From Kordia algicida (lineage in GTDB: Bacteria > Bacteroidota > Bacteroidia > Flavobacteriales > Flavobacteriaceae): a DNA stretch of 64,000 nucleotides. A model generated the notes under the pieces. That model made no database searches and was not told the DNA's origin. It saw only the letters and a list, made by a program, of their open reading frames with translations. The stretch is taken from the NCBI RefSeq assembly GCF_051013375.1, contig NZ_CP142125.1. One strand, 5' to 3'. A program made the translations under genes and the position numbers. Positions within the stretch are counted from its first letter, which is position 1. The number at the start of each line of letters is the position of its first letter. This document shows positions 43,604-52,498 of the stretch, one piece after another.

Positions 43604-44539
43604 ATGATAAAACCATGGCTTGCTGCCGCACGATTACGAACTTTACCTTTGTCCATTTCTGGGATTATAGTGGGTTGTTCGTTGGGAAATACATATAGTT
43701 GGTTATACTTAAAAGAAGGTTTAAATTGCTGTTTTGGCTGCCCTTCAATGCTAAGGTCTTTATTGTTTTGGTTATGTATTTTAACAACAGTAGGCTTTCA
43801 AGTGTTATCAAACTTTGCTAATGATTATGGTGATGGAATCCGTGGTACAGATGACGATAGAGAAGGAGAACAGCGTATGGTTGCTTCCGGAATTATTTCG
43901 CCAAAGCAAATGAAAAATGCCATGATTCTTACCGCGATTCTTACACTAATTTTAGCTTTATTGGTCATCTATGTTGCTTTTGGAAGTGACAATTTTAGTT
44001 ATTCCGTATTATTTTTCTTTTTAGGAATTACCTCGATTATTGCTGCGGTTAAATATACCGTTGGAAAAAGTGCCTATGGTTATTCAGGGTTGGGTGATGT
44101 TTTCGTATTTCTTTTCTTCGGATGGTTGAGTGTGGTAGGAAGCTACTTTTTATATACCAAAACCATTAATTTTGACATTTTCTTGCCTGCAACTGCCGTT
44201 GGATTACTCAGTGCTGCCGTGTTGAATTTAAACAACATGCGCGATCGTATTAAAGACAAATCGCACGGAAAAAATACGTTAGTTGTGAAAATCGGGAGTC
44301 AGAATGCAAAACGATATCACTATGCATTAATCATTGGTGCGTTAATTTGTTCCGTTTGGTACATCAACAGAAACTATTTCTCTCCAACACAATACATCGT
44401 TTTAATCGCTTTCATTCCGTTAGTGCTGAATATGATTGTCGTTGGAAAAAATATCATTCACAGAGAACTTGATCCAGAATTGAAAAAAGTGGCATTAAGT
44501 ACATTTCTGTACGCGATATTATTTGCTATTTTTAATTAA
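43604..44539 (+). CDS. menA: 1,4-dihydroxy-2-naphthoate polyprenyltransferase
   Basis: 311 residues from ATG 43604 (MIKPWLAAARLRTLPLSISG), the family start; a nearer ATG at 43577 adds nine residues. UbiA-type fold with eight or nine membrane helices. First Asp-rich prenyl-PP site: N70-F-A-N-D74-Y-G-D77 plus DDDREG (83-88); second site NNMRDRIKD. Attaches a prenyl chain to DHNA in the inner membrane. TATCTTTA (43580-43587) could be its -7 box. Its stop overlaps the next gene's possible ATG. Confidence 0.95.
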   Translation: MIKPWLAAARLRTLPLSISGIIVGCSLGNTYSWLYLKEGLNCCFGCPSMLRSLLFWLCILTTVGFQVLSNFANDYGDGIRGTDDDREGEQRMVASGIISPKQMKNAMILTAILTLILALLVIYVAFGSDNFSYSVLFFFLGITSIIAAVKYTVGKSAYGYSGLGDVFVFLFFGWLSVVGSYFLYTKTINFDIFLPATAVGLLSAAVLNLNNMRDRIKDKSHGKNTLVVKIGSQNAKRYHYALIIGALICSVWYINRNYFSPTQYIVLIAFIPLVLNMIVVGKNIIHRELDPELKKVALSTFLYAILFAIFN

Positions 44540-44556
44540 TGAAAAACCAAAAAAAT

Positions 44557-45234
44557 ATGAAAATAACATTCTTAGGACACGCTTCTTTGCACATAGAATT
44601 TGAAGAAACAAACATCATTGTAGATCCTTTTATCACAGGAAATTCTTTAGCTTCTCATATTAATATCAACGATTTGAAAGCTGATTATATTTTGGTAACA
44701 CACGCACATCAAGATCATATTTTAGATGTAGAAGCAATTGCCAAAAATACAAATGCAACCATTGTGGCAAATTATGAAGTGGCAAATCATTTTGGTGAAA
44801 AGGACTTGGAGGTTTTTGCCATGAATCACGGTGGAACGTACAAAACAAACACGTTTTCAGCAAAATATGTAAACGCAATTCATACATCTTCATTTCCAGA
44901 TGGTTCGTACGGCGGACAACCTGGCGGATTTGTGCTCACAGCAAATGGAAAATCAATCTATATTGCGGGAGATACTGCGTTGACATATGATATGAAACTC
45001 ATTCCGTTGCAAACAAAACTAGATCTAGCGATTTTACCAATTGGCGATACCTTTACGATGGGAATTGACGATGCAATCACGGCAAGTGACTTCGTAGAAT
45101 GTGACAAAGTACTTGGCTATCATTACGATTCGTTTCCTCCAATAAAGATCGATCAAGTGGAAGCAAAACAGAAATTTGCAGATCGTCATAAGGAATTGGT
45201 GTTGTTGGAAATTGGAGATAGCTTTGAAGTGTAG
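44557..45234 (+). CDS. Metal-dependent hydrolase, UPF0173 (metallo-beta-lactamase fold)
   Basis: 225 residues from ATG 44557 (MKITFLGHASLHIEFEE); an ATG at 44539 overlapping the menA stop (TAATG) is an alternative adding six residues and would couple the two genes. Zinc motif HAHQDH (about 54-59), later H in NHGG and AGDTALTYD, and the C-terminal GYHYDSFPPI are the UPF0173 signature. Substrate unknown. In an operon with menA. Confidence 0.9.
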   Translation: MKITFLGHASLHIEFEETNIIVDPFITGNSLASHININDLKADYILVTHAHQDHILDVEAIAKNTNATIVANYEVANHFGEKDLEVFAMNHGGTYKTNTFSAKYVNAIHTSSFPDGSYGGQPGGFVLTANGKSIYIAGDTALTYDMKLIPLQTKLDLAILPIGDTFTMGIDDAITASDFVECDKVLGYHYDSFPPIKIDQVEAKQKFADRHKELVLLEIGDSFEV

Positions 45235-45285
45235 ACTTTAGTATTTTTGTATGTTGGTATTTTAGTAGAATTTCAAAGGTTATTT

Positions 45286-45639
45286 ATGCATAGATTTAAA
45301 GAATTGGAAGTATGGAAGTCAAGTAGAGTATTTTGTACTTCTATTTATGGAGCAACAGCTAATTTCCCTGATAACGAAAGATTTGGTTTGGTAAGTCAGT
45401 TAAGACGTGCAAGTGTCTCTATAGCTTCAAATATAGCAGAAGGCGCTTCTAGAAGGTCTAATAAAGATTTTTACCGATTCTTAGAAATAGCAATTGGTTC
45501 AGCGTATGAAATAGAAACACAATTATTAATCGCTTCAGATTTAAATTTTTTAAATCAAAAAGACAGCGAGAAACTCATAAACGAATTGCAATCAATCATA
45601 AAAATGCTCTCAAAATTAATGTCAAGTTTAAAACGATAA
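45286..45639 (+). CDS. Four-helix bundle protein (23S-intervening-sequence protein/Avd-like family)
   Basis: 117 residues from ATG 45286 (MHRFKELEVWKSSR); an ATG at 45247 is less likely. The RFGLVSQLRRASVSIASNIAEGASR signature and long helical tail are typical for this family. Its members occur inside some 23S rRNA genes, as accessory (Avd) proteins of diversity-generating retroelements, and as free genes like this one. Role unknown; no reverse transcriptase or target gene is in the window. It is followed by an 8-bp tandem repeat that leads straight into menC. Confidence 0.88.
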   Translation: MHRFKELEVWKSSRVFCTSIYGATANFPDNERFGLVSQLRRASVSIASNIAEGASRRSNKDFYRFLEIAIGSAYEIETQLLIASDLNFLNQKDSEKLINELQSIIKMLSKLMSSLKR

Positions 45640-45640
45640 C

Positions 45641-45712
45641 ATACCAGCATACCAAAATACCAGCATACCAAAATACCAGAATACCAAAATACCAGAATAC
45701 CAAAATACCAAA
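45641..45712. repeat. Tandem 8-bp repeat, nine copies, directly before menC
   Basis: Nine consecutive octamers of the form ATACCANN (ending GC, AA, GC, AA, GA, AA, GA, AA, AA). The last copy ends two bases before the menC ATG (45714), so the array takes up the whole ribosome-binding region. It begins just after the stop codon of the four-helix gene at 45639. Confidence 0.95.
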
Positions 45713-45713
45713 A

Positions 45714-46754
45714 ATGAAAGCAACCCACCACAAACATATTCTAAATTTTAAAAGACCAAGTGGAACATCGCGCGGAATTTTAAAACAGAAAGAAACATGG
45801 TTTATTTACCTCGAATCGGAAGGGAAACAAGGAATAGGCGAGTGCGGAATTTTACGAAGTTTGAGTATTGATGATGTGCCAGAATATGAAGAAAAGTTAC
45901 GTTGGACGTGTGAAAATATTGAGCTTGGAGAAGAAGCGTTATTGCAAGAATTAATCGAATTTCCGTCCATTCAATTTGGTGTTGAACAAGCATTTCGATC
46001 TTTGCGTTCACAATCACCATACTTATTGCACCCATCAGCATTTACAGAAGGAAAAGAAGCAATTGACATCAATGGTTTAATATGGATGGGCGATGAAACG
46101 TTTATGAAATCGCAAATCAAAGAAAAGTTGTCAGCAGGTTTTTCCTGTATTAAAATGAAGATTGGTGCGATTGATTTTGACACAGAACTCAAACTCTTAC
46201 AAAGCATTCGCAGAGAATATTCCGTAAACGATATTGAATTACGCGTAGATGCAAACGGAGCATTTACACCCGAAAATGCGTTGGAAAAACTTAAGCGTTT
46301 GTCGGAATTGGATTTGCACTCTATCGAACAACCGATCAAACAAAACCAATGGCAAGAAATGGCAAAACTCTGTGAAGTGACGCCGTTACCTATTGCACTT
46401 GATGAGGAATTGATTGGCATATTTCATTCCGAAGAAAAGAAAAAAGTACTAGAAACCATTCAGCCACAATACATTATTTTGAAACCGAGTTTGGTTGGTG
46501 GTTATCGCGGAAGCAACGAATGGATTTCATTAGCAAATAATCAACAAATTGATTGGTGGATTACCAGCGCGCTAGAAAGCAATATTGGACTCAACGCCAT
46601 TGCGCAATGGACTTACACCTTACAAAGCAAACTTCCACAAGGTTTGGGTACAGGAAGTTTGTATACGAATAATTTTGAAGCGCCATTAATTATTGAAAAT
46701 GGTGCGTTGCATTACAATACTAAAAAATCGTGGGAAGTTCCCTATATAAAATAA
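45714..46754 (+). CDS. menC: o-Succinylbenzoate synthase
   Basis: 346 residues, enolase superfamily. Catalytic and metal residues are all visible: K147 and K149 in KMK, metal ligands D179 (RVDANGAF), E205 (SIEQPI) and D230 (ALDEELIG), and K257 (ILKPSLVGG). It dehydrates SHCHC to o-succinylbenzoate. Gap of 12 bases to the next gene. The upstream octamer repeat may affect its translation (inference). Confidence 0.93.
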   Translation: MKATHHKHILNFKRPSGTSRGILKQKETWFIYLESEGKQGIGECGILRSLSIDDVPEYEEKLRWTCENIELGEEALLQELIEFPSIQFGVEQAFRSLRSQSPYLLHPSAFTEGKEAIDINGLIWMGDETFMKSQIKEKLSAGFSCIKMKIGAIDFDTELKLLQSIRREYSVNDIELRVDANGAFTPENALEKLKRLSELDLHSIEQPIKQNQWQEMAKLCEVTPLPIALDEELIGIFHSEEKKKVLETIQPQYIILKPSLVGGYRGSNEWISLANNQQIDWWITSALESNIGLNAIAQWTYTLQSKLPQGLGTGSLYTNNFEAPLIIENGALHYNTKKSWEVPYIK

Positions 46755-46766
46755 AAAAATAAAAAC

Positions 46767-47951
46767 ATGTTTATACAACAAGCTTATAAAGGTAGATATG
46801 AATTTTGGCGTTACATTCTAGGAACTTTTATTACGTTTTTTACATGGCAGTTTTTAGGTTCAATTCCGCTTTTGCTAGTATTAATGATTAAAGTTTTTCA
46901 AAAAGCGAATGACGATGATTTGAGTGTTTATGAACTGCTAAGTACTGATAGTAATACACAAACTATAGGCGGTATGGTGGAATTATTAGGGTCAAATTTA
47001 TTCTTGTTCTTAATGATCGTATCGTTTGCTTTTGGTTTGGCAGGAATATTATTCTCTAACAAAGTACTTCATAAATTATCGTTCACTGCATTGACAACAT
47101 CCCGAAAAGAAATAGATTGGAAACGAATATTTGTTGGACTCTCTTTAGTTGTAATTTTTAATTTAGCAATTTTTGGAATTGGTTATTATTTAGCCCCAGA
47201 AGGATTGATATGGAATTTTAAACTGGAACCTTTTGTAACGCTGTTATTCATTTCTTTGCTTTTTCTTCCATTTCAAACAAGTTTTGAAGAATACCTCTTT
47301 AGAGGATATTTAATGCAGGGAATAGGAGTGAATTTAAAAGAAAATAAATGGATTCCTATTTTGGTAATAGTTTCAGCAATTGCGCCAGTAACTTATATTG
47401 TTTTGTATGCAAACTTTAAATTGGAAATGTATACTAATTTAGGATATACTGGATTGTTAATGTTATTATTAGTGTTCTTAATAGATAGCCTTACGAAAAC
47501 CAATCAAACGTATTTGCGTCGAAAATGGATTCCTTTATTATTTACTTCAGTAATTTTTGGAGTTATGCATGCTGCAAATCCTGAAGTTGAAAAATTAGGT
47601 TACATTTCCATGGTATATTATATAGGTACAGGTTTCATTTTAGGAATTATGACTTTAATGGACGAAGGAATGGAATTAGCACTTGGTTTTCATGCTGGTA
47701 ATAATATTTTGACAGCATTATTAATTTCTACAGATTGGTCAGCACTTCAAACAGATGCAGTGTTCATTGATACTTCTGAACCTTCTGCGGGATTTTTCGA
47801 CATCTTTTTTCCAGTGTTTATCATCTACCCAATTATGTTATTGATTTTAGCAAAAATTTACAAATGGAAAAACTGGAAAGAAAAAATATTCGGAAAAGTT
47901 CCTGATAAAAGTGACATGTTGAACGAAATTTCGGGAATTAAAGAGATTTAA
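46767..47951 (+). CDS. CPBP family intramembrane metalloprotease
   Basis: 394 residues with about eight membrane helices. ABI/CPBP motifs: E174-E175 ... R179 (FEEYLFRGY), the FGVMHAANPE helix with a metal His, and GFHAGNN near 310. Members cut or modify membrane-bound substrates; the substrate is unknown. Short gap after menC suggests one transcript. Its stop lies only four bases from the stop of the convergent MG2-like gene, with no hairpin between. Confidence 0.9.
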   Translation: MFIQQAYKGRYEFWRYILGTFITFFTWQFLGSIPLLLVLMIKVFQKANDDDLSVYELLSTDSNTQTIGGMVELLGSNLFLFLMIVSFAFGLAGILFSNKVLHKLSFTALTTSRKEIDWKRIFVGLSLVVIFNLAIFGIGYYLAPEGLIWNFKLEPFVTLLFISLLFLPFQTSFEEYLFRGYLMQGIGVNLKENKWIPILVIVSAIAPVTYIVLYANFKLEMYTNLGYTGLLMLLLVFLIDSLTKTNQTYLRRKWIPLLFTSVIFGVMHAANPEVEKLGYISMVYYIGTGFILGIMTLMDEGMELALGFHAGNNILTALLISTDWSALQTDAVFIDTSEPSAGFFDIFFPVFIIYPIMLLILAKIYKWKNWKEKIFGKVPDKSDMLNEISGIKEI

Positions 47952-47955
47952 AAAA

Positions 47956-50433
47956 TCAATTCACATCAAACTGAAATACAGTTCCGCCAAGTAAACCATT
48001 TCCGTTTGTACCTTCTAGCTTTCCTAAAAACGTAGTTTGGACATCAGAAGTGTAAAAACTTACAGTAATTTCACCATTTTCATCAGAAACTAAATTTGGT
48101 GCCCAAAACAAGGTTTTTCGGTTGTCAGGAAATGCTTTTTCTGTGGCATCAACGTACAACGGACTGTAAAATTCTTTCTCTGGATAAAATCCTTTGGTCG
48201 AAACAAAACCACGATTTTCCGTGCTTTCATCGCCTTTTGCGCCCATGTAGGTAACTAAACTTCCATCATTTAAACGATAGGTTTCACCAAATTCAGGTTT
48301 TGGTCCCGCTTTGTGATTTACACAGTTCAAAATATTGTATTCAAAACATACATAATCAGAAGAACTGCCCTGATAATTATAGGCTTTACCACGATTTTTG
48401 TTTCTATTTTTATAGGTTGTTAAATTCACTTCTTCCAAATAATTGGTCTCTGTAAAGCTAAATTTTGCATCGTATGAAGATTGTTTTTTGGCAGCTTTGC
48501 GCACATCAGTTTCAGGAAAAATGAGCATTTTATTTTTTGTTAAGCTTTCAATTTCCTCAAAAGGATCTTCCAATATCAAAATCATCTTTTCGGTATCCAT
48601 TGGAAAAAATGTCAATTGATGTCCTTGTGCAATTTTTAAAATGGATGGTGTAAACGAAAAATTTCCGCCTACATCAACTTTTGACGAGCGAACTGATTTT
48701 GGTAAAATCACACGAATTTCTGCATTTGAAGCATTTTGTAGCGTTCCGCTTTCCGTTTTTTGATATAATTTCCCTTGAATGTTTGGCGAAAACGTCAGAC
48801 GTTTTTTTGGTTCTTCAAAAAGTGTTTCATTCCATACATACGTTCGCCAACCTTGCGTTAACAATAGTAAATCTAGATACCTTTCACGATTTTTCTTCTT
48901 GCTATCAAAGTAATATCTAGCATCATAAATATGACCTTTCAATTCAGAAAATAAGTAATAATGCGGCATGATGGCGTAATCATTTTCTTTGTCAACATAC
49001 AAATGATCGCAGACACTTAGACTTAAATTGGCAATGGCAGGATTTTGATTTTGATCTTTAACTTTAAATTTTAGCGTGACTTTATCTTTTTGTCTAAAGG
49101 AACTTTTGGAGATTTCAGAAAGCGACACTTGTAACTTCTGATCGAGATTTGCATACACGAGTCGTTCTGCAATTGGAAACATATTTTGGTCAAATAGCGT
49201 TACTTCTGCAATTCCTTGTGGAAGTTTGTCTAACGGTAACTTGAAACGAACACGTTGTTTGCTTAAAGAAGCAGTTGCCATCCAATATACAAGTCCGCGA
49301 CTTTGCGCACGAATGTATACTTTTTGTTCGGAAACATTTGCTGTTTTGGTAATGCTAAAATGAACGTGATTTTTAGTCTGTCGGTCAACTTGTAATTTGA
49401 TTCCTGTGTTTTTTATATTGTCAATTTTGAAAATACTATCAAGTTTCGGACGCACTATTTTTACAGTGTATGAGCGATCTTGTTTTGGCGTGAATGAAAA
49501 TTTTCCCATTCCGTAATGAACGGTTTCAAAAGTGTTCACCTTTTTACCATTTTCATACAATTCTCCTTTAATTTTTATCGGTTTCCCATAATGATTCACA
49601 GCTTTAAATGCTACCGTATTTGGTAGATTGTTTACGAGATTTCCACCTTCAGGATACATGCCAAATTGAATTTTAGATATATTCCGAAAAGGAATTTCCA
49701 CATTGTGTTCCGCATTATTTTTTCCTTCTTTTACACGGAGTTTGATGGTTGTGGCGTTTTTATTTTTATCAACAGGAAAAGAAATTTTAGCTTCTCCATT
49801 GGCATCAGTTTCCGTACGAATACGATCTAATTTTTTAGTTCCTGCGTATAAAGTTGCTATAAGCGATGTGTTTTTATACGGAACTCGACTTCTAGAAAAT
49901 ACGGAAACATTCAAGGAAATTTGTTGCTTGCGATTGTATGTTTTTTGAGAGAATTCACTATCTATTAAAATCTTTGGAATAATACTCGTTTTAATCTGAA
50001 TACGTTTTATGGAACGAATGGTTTTTGATGAACTTTCCAACGTATTTTTTGTGTGAATGCGCAATTCGTAATCGCCATCTTCTAGAATTTCAGCCAAAAA
50101 TAAATATCCATTGGCAAAACCATTTGCAGCTTCGTACTTTTCTTGTACAATCATAAACGGATCATCGTTTTCAAGCTTGTACAATTCCACAAAAATAATA
50201 TTGGTTTCGCGTGATAGTTTTACATTGTTTCCATTAAGTAGATATGCTTTAAACCATAAATCTTCGCCAGGTTCATAAATATCTTTATCTGTGTGAATGT
50301 AAATGTTTTCTTTGAGTTGTTCTGTTGCCAAGTTTTCAAATTGAGTTACCAAGCGGTAATTTGAAATACTGTCTAAAGTTTGTGAAGTAGCATTGAGTGA
50401 AATTAGTAGAAAAACAGCGGTAATGTATTTCAT
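47956..50433 (-). CDS. MG2-domain (alpha-2-macroglobulin-like) secreted protein
   Basis: 825 residues from ATG 50433 (MKYITAVFLLISLNATSQ), which begins the signal peptide; two ATGs upstream extend it without support. An opening MG2-type domain (ENIYIHTDKDIYEPGEDLWFK) is followed by a chain of Ig-like beta domains (ISLNVSVFSRSRVPYKNTS; GMYPEGGNLVNNLPN). The end has a beta sandwich (WAPNLVSDENGEITVSFYTSD) like the C-terminal part of such proteins. No thioester motif (CGEQ) and no TonB plug or barrel. Likely periplasmic or surface-attached; function unknown. Confidence 0.8.
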   Translation of the reverse strand: MKYITAVFLLISLNATSQTLDSISNYRLVTQFENLATEQLKENIYIHTDKDIYEPGEDLWFKAYLLNGNNVKLSRETNIIFVELYKLENDDPFMIVQEKYEAANGFANGYLFLAEILEDGDYELRIHTKNTLESSSKTIRSIKRIQIKTSIIPKILIDSEFSQKTYNRKQQISLNVSVFSRSRVPYKNTSLIATLYAGTKKLDRIRTETDANGEAKISFPVDKNKNATTIKLRVKEGKNNAEHNVEIPFRNISKIQFGMYPEGGNLVNNLPNTVAFKAVNHYGKPIKIKGELYENGKKVNTFETVHYGMGKFSFTPKQDRSYTVKIVRPKLDSIFKIDNIKNTGIKLQVDRQTKNHVHFSITKTANVSEQKVYIRAQSRGLVYWMATASLSKQRVRFKLPLDKLPQGIAEVTLFDQNMFPIAERLVYANLDQKLQVSLSEISKSSFRQKDKVTLKFKVKDQNQNPAIANLSLSVCDHLYVDKENDYAIMPHYYLFSELKGHIYDARYYFDSKKKNRERYLDLLLLTQGWRTYVWNETLFEEPKKRLTFSPNIQGKLYQKTESGTLQNASNAEIRVILPKSVRSSKVDVGGNFSFTPSILKIAQGHQLTFFPMDTEKMILILEDPFEEIESLTKNKMLIFPETDVRKAAKKQSSYDAKFSFTETNYLEEVNLTTYKNRNKNRGKAYNYQGSSSDYVCFEYNILNCVNHKAGPKPEFGETYRLNDGSLVTYMGAKGDESTENRGFVSTKGFYPEKEFYSPLYVDATEKAFPDNRKTLFWAPNLVSDENGEITVSFYTSDVQTTFLGKLEGTNGNGLLGGTVFQFDVN

Positions 50434-50512
50434 AAAATTGGCGTGATCGGTTCTTATAAATATACATAATTTCATCAATTTTCATGCCTAAAAAGTCAGT
50501 TTTTGGTATAAA

Positions 50513-50541
50513 AAAACGCGCTCAGATTTCTAAGCGCGTTT
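50513..50541 (-). terminator. Terminator after the DUF3857 gene
   Basis: ACGCGCT / AGCGCGT stem with A/T flanks gives a U run on the minus strand, 20 bases after the stop of the gene at 50560. Confidence 0.85.
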
Positions 50542-50559
50542 TGTAAATTATAATTATTT

Positions 50560-52488
50560 TTATTCTTTCGGATTCATCAAGATTGCAGCTTTATTAAAGT
50601 CGGAAGCCGCATTGATAACTTCGCGGAAACCTTCGTATTCTGTAATATCGTATTCGTATTCTTTGTAGAATTCTTCAATCATAACCGTTAATTTGTTGCC
50701 TTCTAGTTTGTAGTTGGATTCAAACTTACATTTTTGATTGCCTTCTTCATCCAACAATTCTTTTTTGATGATTAACGATTCTAAACCTTCAATGTCATAA
50801 TCGGCAGGAATATTGACCACAATTTCGTAATTGTAACGATTTGGATATTGCATCTGAATTGGATTGACACGTTTCGTTTCTTGGTACAATTCGCTTTGCG
50901 TACCAATGACTTTTCCAACCTGAAAAATATAACTGTCGCCAGCTTCTTCCAATAAAGATTCTGATGTAATAGTACTACTTACCAAAAATGGTTTGTTGTA
51001 TTCCAATTGCATCATTTCTTTGTTTTTTGGCTCATATTTTTTTACGACTTTGTCTTCAATTCCCGAACCTGTTAAATAATCTTCAAACTCTTTGATTTGT
51101 TGCTCAGGTGCTAGATTTAAAAACGCACGATTGTTCATTGCCCAATGTCCGTAATATTCTTGGTTTTGGTCAATTTTCACATATTCCATATCGTCTTCAA
51201 AAGAAATATTCATGTTGCGCACTACGCGACTGAAATCAGGATCTTTTTGCAATATTTTATAAAAGCTGTATTGCTTTTTAGCGTTTACAAAAATTCCTTT
51301 GTTTCCAAGAATATTCGGTGGAATTTCACTCAGGCGATAATCTACTCGATTTGGTGAAATGTAGTTATATGTCTTCGGAATGTAGATTAAAAATTCGCGC
51401 AAAGCAGCAGGATTGAAGAATTCTGAATCGAATTTATGTTCGTACACATCAGATGTAATTACAGGTAAATATTCAACATTTGCAGCTTTTAGTAAGTGTG
51501 CATAAATTTTAATGATTCCTAAATCACTTGCCGATTTGTTTTTGACAATGTAATCAATATCAGAAAGTTGTGCATTATTATTTTTTACAATGGTATAATT
51601 TGTTTTTACATAATCATCTATCAAATACGCTTTTGTAAAATCGTCATCTTTTTGATTTTTCAGTAAATTTTCAATAATTTTTGCAATCTCAGGATGTACC
51701 GTTTCTGGAAACATTCCGTCGGTAATATTTGTTACAACATTGTTCCATAACATGCTATCTGTGACATTTGTGCCTGGTCCGAAACACTGAAAAGCAACAT
51801 AGGTTTTGTTAGCATTTGGAGTAGCGTATTCTTCTTCTAACATTGGAACTATATTTTTCAAAACCAATTGTTTTCCTGCTCTTTTATTATAGGTTTTTGC
51901 AACAAATTGACTGTTTGCGTTGTAGACTTTGATACGTCCTGGCAAATCTCCCATAATGAAATCGTATTCTAATTTTCGAATCGGATAGCTTTTTTGTAAA
52001 GTTTCTCTACCAAAAGCAGAATATTCTTTTTCAAGTGTGTATAACACTTCAATTTCCGAATCTTTTTCGGCACCTTCAATCGCAAAGATTTTAAAATCAC
52101 CATATTCTTCTACATTTTTGACTTCTTTAATGTTGTCTTTGTTGAGCAATGTGACTTTTCCGTTTGGTGTAATCGTTCGTGCTTTAATGTCTACAATATC
52201 AATGACATCATACATAGAAATGTACACCGTATTATGTGTTTTAATTCCTTTTTCGTCGTGTACACGCGCAATGGTATGTGTCGTTTCAAACTTTTTTATA
52301 TTGTTACCAAATTCGGGAACGACATATTCTATCATGTATTTTTCAAGAATTCCTACGGAAGATTCGTTGGCTTCTTTCTCAGAAAGTTGGTGTAATTTTG
52401 GCTTTTTTGCCCAATCATAATTTTTATAATATTGTGAAAATGCTTGTGTAGAACAGAAACACAAAAGGATAACAATAAATGTTCTCAT
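50560..52488 (-). CDS. DUF3857 protein with degenerate transglutaminase-like region
   Basis: 642 residues from ATG 52488 (MRTFIVILLCFCSTQAFSQ, signal peptide); the earlier frame start overlaps the upstream gene. N-terminal DUF3857 beta domain, then a region aligned with the transglutaminase core of the neighbour. Where the neighbour has the catalytic GDCKDMANLL, this one has ASDLGIIKIY, so the Cys is lost; His and Asp are also not evident. It would be a non-catalytic partner in the periplasm. Ten bases after the stop of the upstream gene, so the two are an operon. Confidence 0.87.
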   Translation of the reverse strand: MRTFIVILLCFCSTQAFSQYYKNYDWAKKPKLHQLSEKEANESSVGILEKYMIEYVVPEFGNNIKKFETTHTIARVHDEKGIKTHNTVYISMYDVIDIVDIKARTITPNGKVTLLNKDNIKEVKNVEEYGDFKIFAIEGAEKDSEIEVLYTLEKEYSAFGRETLQKSYPIRKLEYDFIMGDLPGRIKVYNANSQFVAKTYNKRAGKQLVLKNIVPMLEEEYATPNANKTYVAFQCFGPGTNVTDSMLWNNVVTNITDGMFPETVHPEIAKIIENLLKNQKDDDFTKAYLIDDYVKTNYTIVKNNNAQLSDIDYIVKNKSASDLGIIKIYAHLLKAANVEYLPVITSDVYEHKFDSEFFNPAALREFLIYIPKTYNYISPNRVDYRLSEIPPNILGNKGIFVNAKKQYSFYKILQKDPDFSRVVRNMNISFEDDMEYVKIDQNQEYYGHWAMNNRAFLNLAPEQQIKEFEDYLTGSGIEDKVVKKYEPKNKEMMQLEYNKPFLVSSTITSESLLEEAGDSYIFQVGKVIGTQSELYQETKRVNPIQMQYPNRYNYEIVVNIPADYDIEGLESLIIKKELLDEEGNQKCKFESNYKLEGNKLTVMIEEFYKEYEYDITEYEGFREVINAASDFNKAAILMNPKE

Positions 52489-52498
52489 ATAATTTAGT

